Source: JBBFMJ01 sp037441225 | Lineage (GTDB): Bacteria; Acidobacteriota; Thermoanaerobaculia; UBA2201 | Assembly (NCBI GenBank): GCA_037441225.1 | Contig: JBBISU010000069.1 | Location: forward strand, 1 to 16,829 | Reading direction: 5' to 3' | Length of the DNA: 16,829 nucleotides | Part shown: in pieces, positions 1-7,718 of the stretch | Layout of the letters: each line of letters starts with the position of its first letter | Position numbering within the stretch: the stretch's first letter is position 1 | Translations under genes and position numbers: made by a program | Notes under the pieces: model-generated | Seen by the model: the letters and a program-made list of their open reading frames with translations, nothing else | Database searches by the model: none | Told to the model about the DNA's origin: nothing

Positions 1-2
1 CT

Positions 3-638
3 TATGGTTCTTTATGGATAACTGACTAATCAATTTGCAACATATCTAAAAAAGATCAACAGATAAATATAGAACTTCTCAAAGCAGGACAAGACAGCAC
101 AAATCCTTTAAATTTAAATTATTCAATAAATGCAAACTCTTGTTTAGGAATAACTGATGTATTTTCAGAATTTGGGTATGAAGGTGCCGGTGCAATTAAG
201 GTTTCTGCAAATACATCAAATTTAAAGGTTACCTCAAGGACATATAACAATTCAACTGAAGGGACTTTTGGGCAGTTTATACCTGGGTATCATAAAGAAA
301 AATTGCTTACGAAAGGAGAAGTTGGCTATTTAACATATTTACAAAAGAACAGCAATTTCAGGACAAACATTGGATTTTCAAGTTTGAGCGATAAAGATAT
401 AAGCATAACATTGGAATTTTATAACTCAAATGGCACAAAATTAGGTGAAAAAACAATAAACTTAAAACCTTATGGTTATATACAAATAAATGATGTATTT
501 GGTTCAATTGGACAAAATGATATATCCTTTGGATATGCAAAGGTAAGATGTGAATCAGATGGGGCTTTTTATTTTGCTTATGCTTCAGTTATAGACAATA
601 AGTCAAATGACCCTGTCTTTGTGCACTTTGAAAAATAA
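3..638 (+). pseudogene. 3' end of a surface/secreted-type protein gene interrupted by an in-frame stop
   Basis: The reading frame that ends at TAA 636-638 is open back to codon 30-32 and continues upstream past a single TAA at 27-29 to the window edge. The codons before that stop (YGSLWITD) and after it (SICNIS) read as one domain. The protein holds two copies of the same module. Copy 1 begins at WITD-stop-SICNISKKD and copy 2 at FRTNIGFSSLSDKD (about codon 354), and they align without gaps across the stop, which falls where copy 2 has Ile. Between them is SRTYNNSTEGTFGQFIPGY, a linker I associate with large exported proteins of Acidobacteriota (recollection, not a search). The 5' end lies outside the window. 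A TTG at 303 opens a shorter frame but has no ribosome site and sits inside the domain, so it is not a real start. A single TTA to TAA change would explain the stop; a sequencing error is the alternative. Function unknown; probably cell surface. Confidence 0.6.
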
Positions 639-801
639 AGTTAATTATCTCAAAGAAAATTATCACTTGAAGAAATTCCTTCCATACTTTTACATATTTT
701 TTATCTTCTTTTCATTGTGATATTAAAAATATCCCTTTAGAAGTAATAAGTCAGATATTTTATGGCATTTTAATAAACTGGAATTTATAATAAAAATAAT
801 T

Positions 802-807
802 TATAAT
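802..807 (+). promoter_or_regulatory. -10 element of a possible leaderless promoter for cobO
   Basis: A perfect TATAAT lies 6 nt before the cobO ATG at 814, so transcription would start at or next to the A of the start codon. The -35 side is weak (TGGAAT or CTGGAA near 778-784, about 3 of 6 matches). There is no clear Shine-Dalgarno sequence (only GAAG very close to the ATG), which fits a leaderless mRNA. The AT-richness of the region means chance is possible. Confidence 0.45.
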
Positions 808-813
808 GAAGAA

Positions 814-1362
814 ATGAATAAGGGAAAACTTCATATTTATACAGGTGATGGAAAAGGAAAGACAACTTCTGCCATTGGGCTTGCTATAAGGGCAGCAGGA
901 GCTGGCTTGAAGGTTGCCTTTATCCAGTTTGATAAGGGCTGGGAATCTGAAGAATTTTATTATGAAAGAAAGATTTTAAGAAAAATAGAAAATATTGATT
1001 TATTTCCAACTGGAACTGTAAGGCATAAAAAGGATGGATCTTTTAGATTTAACTTAACAGATGAAGATATAAAGGAAGCAAAAAGAGCTTATGAAATTTC
1101 TTTTAAAATCTTAAAAGAAAAAAAACATAATTTAGTTATTCTTGATGAAATAATTGTTTCAATTTACACAAAACTTTTAAGTTTGGAAGAGGTATTATCT
1201 TTAATTAAGTACTGGAGGGAAAATTGTGAAAATGAGCTTGTTTTAACTGGAAGATATGCACCTGAAGAGTTAATAAAAGAAGCTGATTTGGTTACAGAAA
1301 TGAAAAAAATAAAACATTATTATGATGATGGAATTAAAGCAAGGAAAGGTATTGAGTTTTAA
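814..1362 (+). CDS. cobO: cob(I)alamin (corrinoid) adenosyltransferase, CobO/BtuR family
   Basis: This enzyme transfers the 5'-deoxyadenosyl group of ATP to the cobalt of reduced corrinoids (EC 2.5.1.17), giving adenosylcobalamin or its precursor in the cytoplasm. The 182 residues match the usual family length. The family P-loop GDGKGKTT is at residues 11-18, followed by SAIGLAIRAAG. The strand NLVILDEI is near residue 110. The C-terminal family signature TGRYAPEELIKEADLVTEM is followed by a tail ending KARKGIEF. The ATG start fits the P-loop position; it has no good Shine-Dalgarno site and may be leaderless. The stop codon overlaps the next ATG (TAATG), so the flavoprotein gene is translationally coupled. 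No other cobalamin gene is nearby, and I see no B12 riboswitch in the 175 bases upstream. The enzyme probably serves corrinoid salvage or assimilation. Identification is secure; the link with isoprenoid genes is only positional. Confidence 0.93.
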   Translation: MNKGKLHIYTGDGKGKTTSAIGLAIRAAGAGLKVAFIQFDKGWESEEFYYERKILRKIENIDLFPTGTVRHKKDGSFRFNLTDEDIKEAKRAYEISFKILKEKKHNLVILDEIIVSIYTKLLSLEEVLSLIKYWRENCENELVLTGRYAPEELIKEADLVTEMKKIKHYYDDGIKARKGIEF

Positions 1363-2444
1363 TGGATAAAACTTTTATAATTAAAGGCGGTGGTCCTTCT
1401 GGGCTTTCTTGTGCTATTTATCTTTTAAAGAATGGATATAAATGTAAGATTTTGGAAAAAGAAAGTTATCCTGAAAAAATGGCAAATAGAGGTTTCCAGG
1501 TCCTTGAGAATTATACAAAAAAAGAAGATTCTTTAAATTTGTTTAAAGGATTAGAAGTAGGAAATTTTTTTTATTATCCGTTAAACAAAGCTGTCTTCTG
1601 GGATTTTAATTATAATTTTTATAATTTTTTTTCAAAGGAAAATTTTGGTTATTTAATAAAAAGAGGGTCAGAAGAAGGATCAATTGATCTTGTTTTATTA
1701 AAGAAAGCAAAAGATTTGGGTTTAGAAATAACTTATAAAGATGAAAAATCTGATGTAATTGCAACTGGTCCTTCTCAGCCAGATGGGATTGCTCAAGAGC
1801 GGCATTTTAAAACAGATGATAATTTAAGGATTTGGGTTTTGATGGATAATAAAAGGATAAATGGTGGTTATTCTTATCTTTTTACTTTAAATGGTTTTGG
1901 AACCTTTGGTTGTGCAATAACTTATAATTTCAAAAAAATTAAAGAAATTTCACAAAAATGCTGGGATTTTTTTCAAAAAATTGAAAATATAAAGGTTGAA
2001 GGTTTAAAGATGTATCATTCTTATGTTAATTTTTATATCCCTGAAAGTTATGAAAAAGATGGGATTCTATATACTGGTGAAGCAGGTGGTATGCAAGATT
2101 TTTTTCTTGGTTTGGGAATAAGGATTGCAATTGAATCTGGCATATTTGCTGCAAAATCTTTTATTGAAAATTTTAGTTATACTGATAAAATAAGAGATAA
2201 TTATCTAAATTTTTTTAAAAGATCCTTTGCTTTGAGAATTATTTATGAGAAAATTCCAGGTTTTATTTTTAATTATTTGATGAAAAAATATTCAAAAAGG
2301 GATGGGAAAGAAATACTTTATAAATTGACAAATTTAAAGTATCCAGAAAAATTATTTCCCTTTTTTTATTTTTTATGTAAAAATAGAGGAATATGCAATC
2401 ACAAATTAAAGCCCCATTATTGCAGAAAAGTAAAAAAGATTTAA
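1362..2444 (+). CDS. FAD-dependent oxidoreductase, geranylgeranyl reductase-like
   Basis: A 360-residue flavoprotein of the PHBH/geranylgeranyl reductase superfamily. The N-terminal dinucleotide-binding loop is GGGPSGLS (residues 9-16) on a beta strand (TFIIK), with the acidic end of the second strand at ILEKE. The second FAD motif is GEAGGMQDFFLGLGI (239-253), the counterpart of GDAAG...GEGI, followed by ESGIFAAKSF. Members reduce isoprenoid double bonds or oxidise polyprenyl-type substrates. The next gene is a squalene/phytoene synthase, so a role in modifying an isoprenoid chain or membrane lipid is a fair inference, but the substrate cannot be read from sequence. The C-terminal tail is basic and has Cys and His residues (CNHKLKPHYC) with no clear metal-site logic. 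The ATG shares its A with the stop codon of cobO. The 3' end overlaps the next gene by 52 bases. Confidence 0.75.
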   Translation: MDKTFIIKGGGPSGLSCAIYLLKNGYKCKILEKESYPEKMANRGFQVLENYTKKEDSLNLFKGLEVGNFFYYPLNKAVFWDFNYNFYNFFSKENFGYLIKRGSEEGSIDLVLLKKAKDLGLEITYKDEKSDVIATGPSQPDGIAQERHFKTDDNLRIWVLMDNKRINGGYSYLFTLNGFGTFGCAITYNFKKIKEISQKCWDFFQKIENIKVEGLKMYHSYVNFYIPESYEKDGILYTGEAGGMQDFFLGLGIRIAIESGIFAAKSFIENFSYTDKIRDNYLNFFKRSFALRIIYEKIPGFIFNYLMKKYSKRDGKEILYKLTNLKYPEKLFPFFYFLCKNRGICNHKLKPHYCRKVKKI

Positions 2445-3268
2445 TTTATTGTAGAAAGATTACCCATAGATTTGGTCCAAACTTTTCGCTGGGTTTTAGA
2501 TTTTTGCCAAAGGAAAAAAGAGAAGCTGTTTATGCCTCCTATGCTTGTTGCCGCTTAATTGATGATTTGGTTGACAAGGGGGAAAAACCTCCAATTGATA
2601 CATTAAAAAAATGGGAAGAAGAGATAGAAAATGCCTATAATGGAAAGCCAAGCCATCCAGCAACAAGGGCTTTAAATTTTTATCTTAAAAAATTTTCAAT
2701 TCCAAAGAGTGCTTTTTTAAATTTAATTGAAGGTTGTAAGATGGATTTAGAAAAAAAAAGGTATTCTTCCTTTGAAGAGTTGTTAGAATATAGTGAAAAG
2801 GTAGCAACTTCAATATCTGACATTTCAATTTCTATATTTGGCGCAAAGGGAAAAGAAGCATACATTTATGGGAGGCGCCTTGCAACTGCCTTTCAACTTA
2901 CAAATATCATAAGGGATATAAAAGAAGATCTGGAAAGGGAAAGGATTTATCTTCCTTTAAATGAAATTGAAGAATTTGGTTTAAAAGAAGAAGATTTTGT
3001 GAATTTAAACTTGTCAGAAAAAATGGAAAATTTTTTAAAAAGCCAATGCAAGAGGACACAGGAATTTTTTAAGCATTCCAGACCTCTTTTAAATTTTTTA
3101 TCAAAAGATACACATCTTTGTGTTTCTTTGATGTACGGAGTTTACTATAAAATATTGGAAAAAATTTATAAAAAGCCCTTGGATATTTTTAAAGAGAGAG
3201 TAAAACTAAATTTTTTGGAGAAATCCTTCTTGCTTTTTTCTAAATCTTTTACCAAAAAATTGGTATAA
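2393..3268 (+). CDS. squalene/phytoene synthase family protein
   Basis: A 291-residue trans-isoprenyl diphosphate synthase of the head-to-head class, which joins two prenyl diphosphates (FPP to squalene, or GGPP to phytoene). The all-helical fold is marked by two Asp-rich Mg-diphosphate motifs: DDLVD (57-61, in RLIDDLVDKG) and DIKED (175-179, in QLTNIIRDIKED). The latter is followed by the family run ERERIYLP. Other signatures are YASYACCRLIDD and GCKMDLEKKRY. Sequence alone does not separate squalene from phytoene synthase. A single copy beside a reductase-like flavoprotein suits carotenoid, hopanoid or squalene-derived lipid synthesis. The ATG at 2393 follows AGAGGA very closely and lies inside the previous gene; the first dozen residues are not conserved-looking, so a later start such as the TTG at 2420 is possible. 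The stop codon lies within the TATAAT of the next promoter. Confidence 0.85.
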   Translation: MQSQIKAPLLQKSKKDLIYCRKITHRFGPNFSLGFRFLPKEKREAVYASYACCRLIDDLVDKGEKPPIDTLKKWEEEIENAYNGKPSHPATRALNFYLKKFSIPKSAFLNLIEGCKMDLEKKRYSSFEELLEYSEKVATSISDISISIFGAKGKEAYIYGRRLATAFQLTNIIRDIKEDLERERIYLPLNEIEEFGLKEEDFVNLNLSEKMENFLKSQCKRTQEFFKHSRPLLNFLSKDTHLCVSLMYGVYYKILEKIYKKPLDIFKERVKLNFLEKSFLLFSKSFTKKLV

Positions 3269-3269
3269 T
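3261..3269 (+). promoter_or_regulatory. extended -10 promoter element (TGGTATAAT) for the PATAN gene
   Basis: TGGTATAAT is a perfect extended -10 (TGnTATAAT), 6 nt before the ATG at 3276 and overlapping the stop codon of the upstream gene. No -35 hexamer at normal spacing stands out, which an extended -10 can tolerate. There is no Shine-Dalgarno sequence before the ATG. Start of transcription would fall at or beside the ATG, giving a leaderless mRNA with the same geometry as cobO. Confidence 0.5.
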
Positions 3270-3275
3270 CTTTAT

Positions 3276-4412
3276 ATGGGAATTTCTGGAAGTTTTTCCA
3301 CTATGGGTTTTTCTGATTTACTTCAGTGGCTTTATCATGCCCAAAAAACGGGTACCCTCCTTCTCCATGGAATTGAGATTGAAAAGTCAGTATTTTTTGA
3401 AAAAGGAATAATAATTGCCACTTCTTCAAATGATCCAAGGGAATATTTGGGACAATTTTTAATAAATTATGGATATATAACCGAAGAAGAACTTAAAAAG
3501 GCAATGGAAGTTCAAAAGGAATTTAATATGCTTTTGGGAAAAATCCTTGTTATGATTGATGCCATATCTGAAGAGGAACTACAAACAATAATGAAGATAA
3601 AAGCAGAAGAAACATTATATGATATTTTTACCTGGGAAGAAGGAGAATTTAACTTTATTGAAAATTATTTACCTGAGATAAGGATGGTTCCTTTACAATT
3701 AGAAGCACCAAGGATAATAATGGAAGGGCTTCAAAGGTCTGATGAATGGAAAGTAATAAAAGAAGTGATTCCATCTCTTGAAACAATACCAAAAAAAATT
3801 GGTGATTTTCATTTTTCCAGTGAAGTAAAAGAGAGGGAAAAAATATTATATGATTTGATTGATGGAAAAAAGAACATAAATAATTTAAGCTATTTGATTA
3901 GATCAAGGCCCTTTTATTGTGCCCGTTCCCTTTTTTATATGTATAAGGAAAAGATTGTGGATTTTGAAATTGTGGAAAAGAAAGAAGAAAAAAATATAGA
4001 ATTGGTTCAAATGGATGAGGGGTTAATTGAAACTGTAAGGATGATAACAAAGGCATCAATGCTTATAAAAAAAGGAGAATGGGATATTGCATGGGAAAAA
4101 ATCCAAAATGCAAAAACATTAAGGCCTCAAGACCCTGATGTTTTGGAAAAATATGAGCAAATTCAAAGTTTTATCTTGACTGAATTAAACAAATTTGGAA
4201 TTACGCCTTCTTCTATTCCAAAACTTACAAAAAGCTTAACAGAAATAACAAATGAATATATAACACCCAAAGAAAGTTATGTGCTTTCAAGGATAGATGG
4301 TAGATCAAATATAAAGACGATTGCATCCCTTATACCAATACATATAGTAGATACTTTTTTATCTTTTTATCATTTAAAGAAAAAGGGTTTAATCACAATT
4401 AATGAACCATAG
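3276..4412 (+). CDS. PATAN/DUF4388 domain regulatory protein
   Basis: A 378-residue cytoplasmic protein opening with a PATAN (DUF4388) domain. GSFSTMGFSDLLQWL (residues 5-19) and KTGTLLL are its hallmark, followed by FFEKGIIIATSS and LGQFLINYGYITEEELKKAM, which also resembles the N-terminal module of PilB/GspE ATPases. The domain runs on through a second helical part (ETLYDIFTWEEGEFNF). The middle (about 240-300) is helical and TPR-like (IKKGEWDIAWEKIQNAKTLRPQDPDVLEKYE). The C-terminal 60 residues (LSRIDGRSNIKTIASLI...FLSFYHLKKKGLITI) repeat a winged-helix-like unit also seen near residues 200-230. PATAN proteins act in two-component signalling and motility networks, for example beside receivers and GTPases; they have no known catalytic activity. 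Overlap of 11 bases with the cyclase gene downstream suggests a shared pathway. Start chosen because the domain begins at once and no earlier start exists. Confidence 0.75.
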   Translation: MGISGSFSTMGFSDLLQWLYHAQKTGTLLLHGIEIEKSVFFEKGIIIATSSNDPREYLGQFLINYGYITEEELKKAMEVQKEFNMLLGKILVMIDAISEEELQTIMKIKAEETLYDIFTWEEGEFNFIENYLPEIRMVPLQLEAPRIIMEGLQRSDEWKVIKEVIPSLETIPKKIGDFHFSSEVKEREKILYDLIDGKKNINNLSYLIRSRPFYCARSLFYMYKEKIVDFEIVEKKEEKNIELVQMDEGLIETVRMITKASMLIKKGEWDIAWEKIQNAKTLRPQDPDVLEKYEQIQSFILTELNKFGITPSSIPKLTKSLTEITNEYITPKESYVLSRIDGRSNIKTIASLIPIHIVDTFLSFYHLKKKGLITINEP

Positions 4413-6633
4413 CAAAAAATTATTTTTAATTTTTTTAATAATGTTTTCTTGGGTACCTGTTTTAATTTCTACAACCTATTTTAAAATAATTGGTTATTTT
4501 GAAATATTGAATGGAATAGTCCTCTTCTTTTTATCTTTTTTGGCTTTTCTTTTTGAGTACAAAATTGGAAGAGGGAGAATTGGAATAGAGCCCTTATCTC
4601 TTCTGCCAATTGCTTTAATCTTTAAATCTCCAATTGCTGTTGCTTTATCTGCTTTTTTTGGTGCTTTTTTTGGAAGTTTTTTTGTTAAGAAAAAGAAGAA
4701 AACCCTTCTTTCAAGAATTGCCTTTGCTTCCTCCTTTATTTTCCCTTATACCATATGTGCTATCCTTCCTTATAAAATAAAAATACCAATTTTATATTTA
4801 ATATTCTTATCTATTTCCATAACATTTTTTATTTATATTTTTCTTTTTCTTATTTATTTTTTGTTTCATAAAAAGCCAATTGATGCCAAATTTTTTATAA
4901 CAATTTTTGGATGGCTTATATCACTTTTATCCTTTTCTCCTTTAATTTATTTTGAAATAATTTTATATAATTCCTATGGAATTTTAGGCCTCTTTTTCCC
5001 TTTGTTGCCTGTTGGTATAATTGTTTATTCTTTTAAAAAAATTGCAGAAGAAATGATTGCAAATGAAAAGAGGGAAAAACAAAATGATCTGTTCATACTT
5101 ATCAAGTCAATAATGGAAGAAACTTTTGTAATTGATAACCTTCTTTTCCCCTTTGAAAATATGTTAAAAAATTTAAAAAATATAATTAGTTTTAATTCTG
5201 CTTGCCTTGTTTTTTGGGAACCTTTATTAAGAAAAGGGAAAGAAAAATATGATATATTTTTCTTTGGGAATGTAAATTTAAAAAAAGAAGAAATAGAAAA
5301 GGGCTTAAAAGAGATTTCCTTACCTTTTGAAGTACCAACAATTGAACTCCTTGAAGAATTTAAAAAAAAATATCCTTTAAATGAACTTGAACCCTATTCC
5401 TTAATTCTTCCAATTAAAACATCAGAACTTTACCTTGGACTCATATACCTTTCAGGAAATGAGGAAGAAATTACAAAGGAAGAAACAAGGTTTTTTTTAT
5501 CCCTTATTGCTGATACAATTGGAATTTCTTTTCAAAACAACATTTTAATAAAAGAAATGGATGAGGCAAGGGAAAAACTCCAAAAGGACTCAGAAGTATT
5601 ATCTAATTTATTAAATATAAGTTATGAAATAACCTTAAAAACTGATATTCAAAGTGTTCTTCAAAGAATAGCAGAAAGTTTGCATAATATATTAAATGTC
5701 AAATGGGTTTTAATTTCTACTTATTTAAAAGAGGAAAAGGTTTTTTGCCCTAAAGCCCAATATGGTTTTGAAAAAATTTGGGAAAGGATAAGAGATGAAA
5801 AAATTCCAGAGGATGAGATATTTTTTTTGTGGGAAAATTCAAAAGTTGTTTTAAACTCTTATTTTATTTCAGCAAAAGATTATGTTTTAAAAAAATACAA
5901 AAAAAATTTGGAATTGCCTTTAAACCACCCTTTGACATCAATTTATATACCATTAAAAGTTCAACAGGAACTCTTAGGTTTTCTATTAGTTGAAGGGCTT
6001 GAATTTAACTCTGATATGGAAGAAAAAATATCTTTTTTGGAACTTTTTGCAAATCAAGCAAGTTATTCATTAAACATTATAAGTACTTATGAGAAACTTC
6101 ATAATTTAAGCATTAAAGATTCTCTAACTGATGCTTATAATTTTAGATATTTTAAAGAAATCCTTGAAAGGGAAATAAAAAAGTATGGTAGATTAAAAAA
6201 TAGTTTTTCAATTGCAATTTTGGATTTAGATAATTTTAAAGAGATAAATGATAAATATGGTCATTTGGTAGGTGATTTTGTTTTAAAAGAACTTGTTGAA
6301 ATTTTAAAAAAGCAGATAAGAAAAGATATTGATATGATTTTCAGATATGGAGGAGATGAATTTGCTTTATTTTTTCCTGGTGTTAAGGAGGATAAAATAA
6401 AAGAACTTCTCGAAAGAATAAAAAGAAATATTGTTAATTATAAATTCAAAATCGAAAGCGAAAGGGGAATTTTAGAAATAAATGTAAATATAACAATTGG
6501 GGGTGCCACTTTTCCATATCATAGCAAAGAAATTATAAGTTTAATCAACTGTGCAGATAAAGCACTACTTAAAGGCAAGGGAAAAGGAAAAAATATTGTA
6601 GAAGTTTACAAGGAAAATGGAGAGGAATTTTAA
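4402..6633 (+). CDS. membrane-anchored GAF-domain diguanylate cyclase (GGDEF)
   Basis: A 743-residue sensor that should make cyclic di-GMP from two GTP. The N-terminal 210 residues are very hydrophobic, with about six or seven membrane segments (roughly 7-24, 30-52, 62-95, 104-122, 127-155, 163-185, 190-208) resembling MASE-type sensory regions. Two GAF-like domains follow at about 230-390 and 405-565, the second ending LELFANQASYSLNII, joined by a coiled-coil helix (EMDEAREKLQKDSEVLSNLL). The GGDEF domain begins at SIKDSLTDAYNFRYF; the metal Asp is in AILDLDNFKEINDKYGH and the active-site motif GGDEF is at 650-654. The inhibitory site five residues upstream reads KDID rather than RxxD, so product inhibition may be weak or absent. 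No EAL or HD-GYP domain is fused. The gene overlaps the PATAN gene by 11 bases and the AtpI-like gene by 17. The sensed signal is unknown. Confidence 0.9.
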   Translation: MNHSKKLFLIFLIMFSWVPVLISTTYFKIIGYFEILNGIVLFFLSFLAFLFEYKIGRGRIGIEPLSLLPIALIFKSPIAVALSAFFGAFFGSFFVKKKKKTLLSRIAFASSFIFPYTICAILPYKIKIPILYLIFLSISITFFIYIFLFLIYFLFHKKPIDAKFFITIFGWLISLLSFSPLIYFEIILYNSYGILGLFFPLLPVGIIVYSFKKIAEEMIANEKREKQNDLFILIKSIMEETFVIDNLLFPFENMLKNLKNIISFNSACLVFWEPLLRKGKEKYDIFFFGNVNLKKEEIEKGLKEISLPFEVPTIELLEEFKKKYPLNELEPYSLILPIKTSELYLGLIYLSGNEEEITKEETRFFLSLIADTIGISFQNNILIKEMDEAREKLQKDSEVLSNLLNISYEITLKTDIQSVLQRIAESLHNILNVKWVLISTYLKEEKVFCPKAQYGFEKIWERIRDEKIPEDEIFFLWENSKVVLNSYFISAKDYVLKKYKKNLELPLNHPLTSIYIPLKVQQELLGFLLVEGLEFNSDMEEKISFLELFANQASYSLNIISTYEKLHNLSIKDSLTDAYNFRYFKEILEREIKKYGRLKNSFSIAILDLDNFKEINDKYGHLVGDFVLKELVEILKKQIRKDIDMIFRYGGDEFALFFPGVKEDKIKELLERIKRNIVNYKFKIESERGILEINVNITIGGATFPYHSKEIISLINCADKALLKGKGKGKNIVEVYKENGEEF

Positions 6634-6964
6634 AAGGGAAATCCTTTATATTATTACAATTTCTCTTTCAATTATATTATTGATTTATAACATTATAAAA
6701 AATGGAGGAAAAGAAATACTGCCTATTTTTTTAGGTTCCTTTTTAGGAATCCTATCTTTTGAAATGACTTATCATTTGGTGAATTCTTTAACAGGATCTA
6801 AAAAAAGAATAAAATTAATAATATCGTTTTTTTTTCTTTTATTTTTTTTGCTCTCTTTTTTAATAATCTTTTTTTCTAATTCAATAATTTATACTATTTT
6901 GGGTTTTTCAACTTTTGTGGTATCATTATTTATTATGGTTTTTAAGGAGATCTTGAATGCATGA
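6617..6964 (+). CDS. AtpI-like small membrane protein upstream of atpB
   Basis: A 115-residue protein made almost entirely of hydrophobic segments: about four helices at 9-25, 34-55, 67-87 and 89-109, separated by short basic loops such as GSKKRIK. The length, four-helix layout, the FLGSFLGILSFEMTYHLV segment and the position directly before atpB all fit AtpI (ATP synthase protein I), which helps assemble the c-ring of F1Fo ATP synthase in the inner membrane. Sequence similarity within this family is low, so the call rests mainly on architecture and context. The ATG lies only about two bases after AAGGA, so initiation may rely on coupling to the overlapping cyclase gene (17 bases). It overlaps atpB by 8 bases. 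It is odd that an AtpI-like gene is here when no c-subunit gene is. Confidence 0.55.
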   Translation: MERNFKREILYIITISLSIILLIYNIIKNGGKEILPIFLGSFLGILSFEMTYHLVNSLTGSKKRIKLIISFFFLLFFLLSFLIIFFSNSIIYTILGFSTFVVSLFIMVFKEILNA

Positions 6965-7658
6965 ACATTCAATTTTGTATGGACTTATAAACCCTTGGTT
7001 TAAAAAAGCCCTTGGTTTTGAAGTACCAGACCATATTTTAAATGGCTTGTTTATATTATTATTTTTAACAATCCTATCAATTATTTTAAAAAAATATATT
7101 TTAAAAATGGGCAAAGATAATCCAACAAAATTTCAAAGCTTTGTAGAAGTGGTTTTAAAGGGGCTTATTGATTTAATGGAAGATATAATTGGGCATAACA
7201 AAGGAGAAAAGTTTTTACCAATTGTTGGTGCCTTTGCTTTCTTTATATTCTTTTGTAATATTTCTGGTTTATTTTTCTTCCTAAATCCAGCTACTTCCAA
7301 TCCAAATACAACCTTTGCTTTATCTATCACTGCTTTTTTTCTTTATCACATCCAGGGGATTGGAAAACATAAGACAAAATATGTAAAGCAATTTTTAGGT
7401 CCTCTTTTAGCAACAGCAATAATAATATTTCCAGTTGAGATTGTATCCCATTCAGTAAGGGCGCTTTCTCTGGGGCTCCGTCTTTATGGAAATATGTTTG
7501 GAGAGCATACAATTTCTGGATTTATTTCAAATATGCTTCCTATAATTGCACCCCTTCCTATGATGGCATTGGGTTTGATTGCTGCAACAATGCAAACCTT
7601 TATCTTTGTTGTTTTATTTATGGTTTATGTTGGTGGTGCCTTATCAGAAGAACATTAA
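6957..7658 (+). CDS. atpB: F1Fo ATP synthase subunit a
   Basis: The a subunit forms the ion half-channels of Fo against the c-ring in the inner membrane. The 233-residue length is normal. The essential Arg is at 175 in SLGLRLYGNM, and the last helix carries QTFIFVVLFMVYVGGAL with Gln 213 at the usual position opposite the Arg. Other family features are the N-terminal PDHILNGLFIL helix and GEKFLPIVGAFAFFIFFCNISGL. I cannot decide between proton and sodium use without the c subunit. AAGGAG at 6944-6949, 7 nt before the ATG, supports this start. The gene overlaps the AtpI-like gene by 8 bases, so it probably belongs to the transcript coming from the PATAN and cyclase genes. A tRNA gene, not atpE, follows it, and the rest of the ATP synthase genes come after that. 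Confidence 0.97.
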   Translation: MHEHSILYGLINPWFKKALGFEVPDHILNGLFILLFLTILSIILKKYILKMGKDNPTKFQSFVEVVLKGLIDLMEDIIGHNKGEKFLPIVGAFAFFIFFCNISGLFFFLNPATSNPNTTFALSITAFFLYHIQGIGKHKTKYVKQFLGPLLATAIIIFPVEIVSHSVRALSLGLRLYGNMFGEHTISGFISNMLPIIAPLPMMALGLIAATMQTFIFVVLFMVYVGGALSEEH

Positions 7659-7679
7659 AATTAAAAAAAATTTATTTAT

Positions 7680-7707
7680 TTGACAATTCAAAAAATTTTG
7701 TTAAAAT
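7680..7707 (+). promoter_or_regulatory. sigma70-type promoter for tRNA-Gln and perhaps the atp genes
   Basis: A perfect -35 TTGACA (7680-7685) is followed after 16 bases by TAAAAT (7702-7707). A TATAAT overlaps at 7707-7712 but its spacing (21) is too long. The predicted start, about 7714, is a few bases before the tRNA at 7719. It lies 22 bases after the atpB stop, and nothing like a terminator separates the tRNA from the b' gene, so it may also drive the downstream ATP synthase genes. Confidence 0.75.
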
Positions 7708-7718
7708 ATAATTAAATA

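Noticed and set aside
358..540. Open frame on the minus strand
   Set aside because: It is antisense to the surface-protein frame, has no ribosome site, and its composition (runs of Leu, His, Ser) is that of a reversed AT-rich gene.
303..638. A separate 111-residue gene starting at TTG 303
   Set aside because: The same frame is open far upstream and the TTG falls inside a continuous domain linker with no ribosome site.
639..813. Possible cobalamin riboswitch upstream of cobO
   Set aside because: The 175 bases show no B12-box-like sequence or stable helices and are AT-rich throughout; the likely transcription start is at the ATG.
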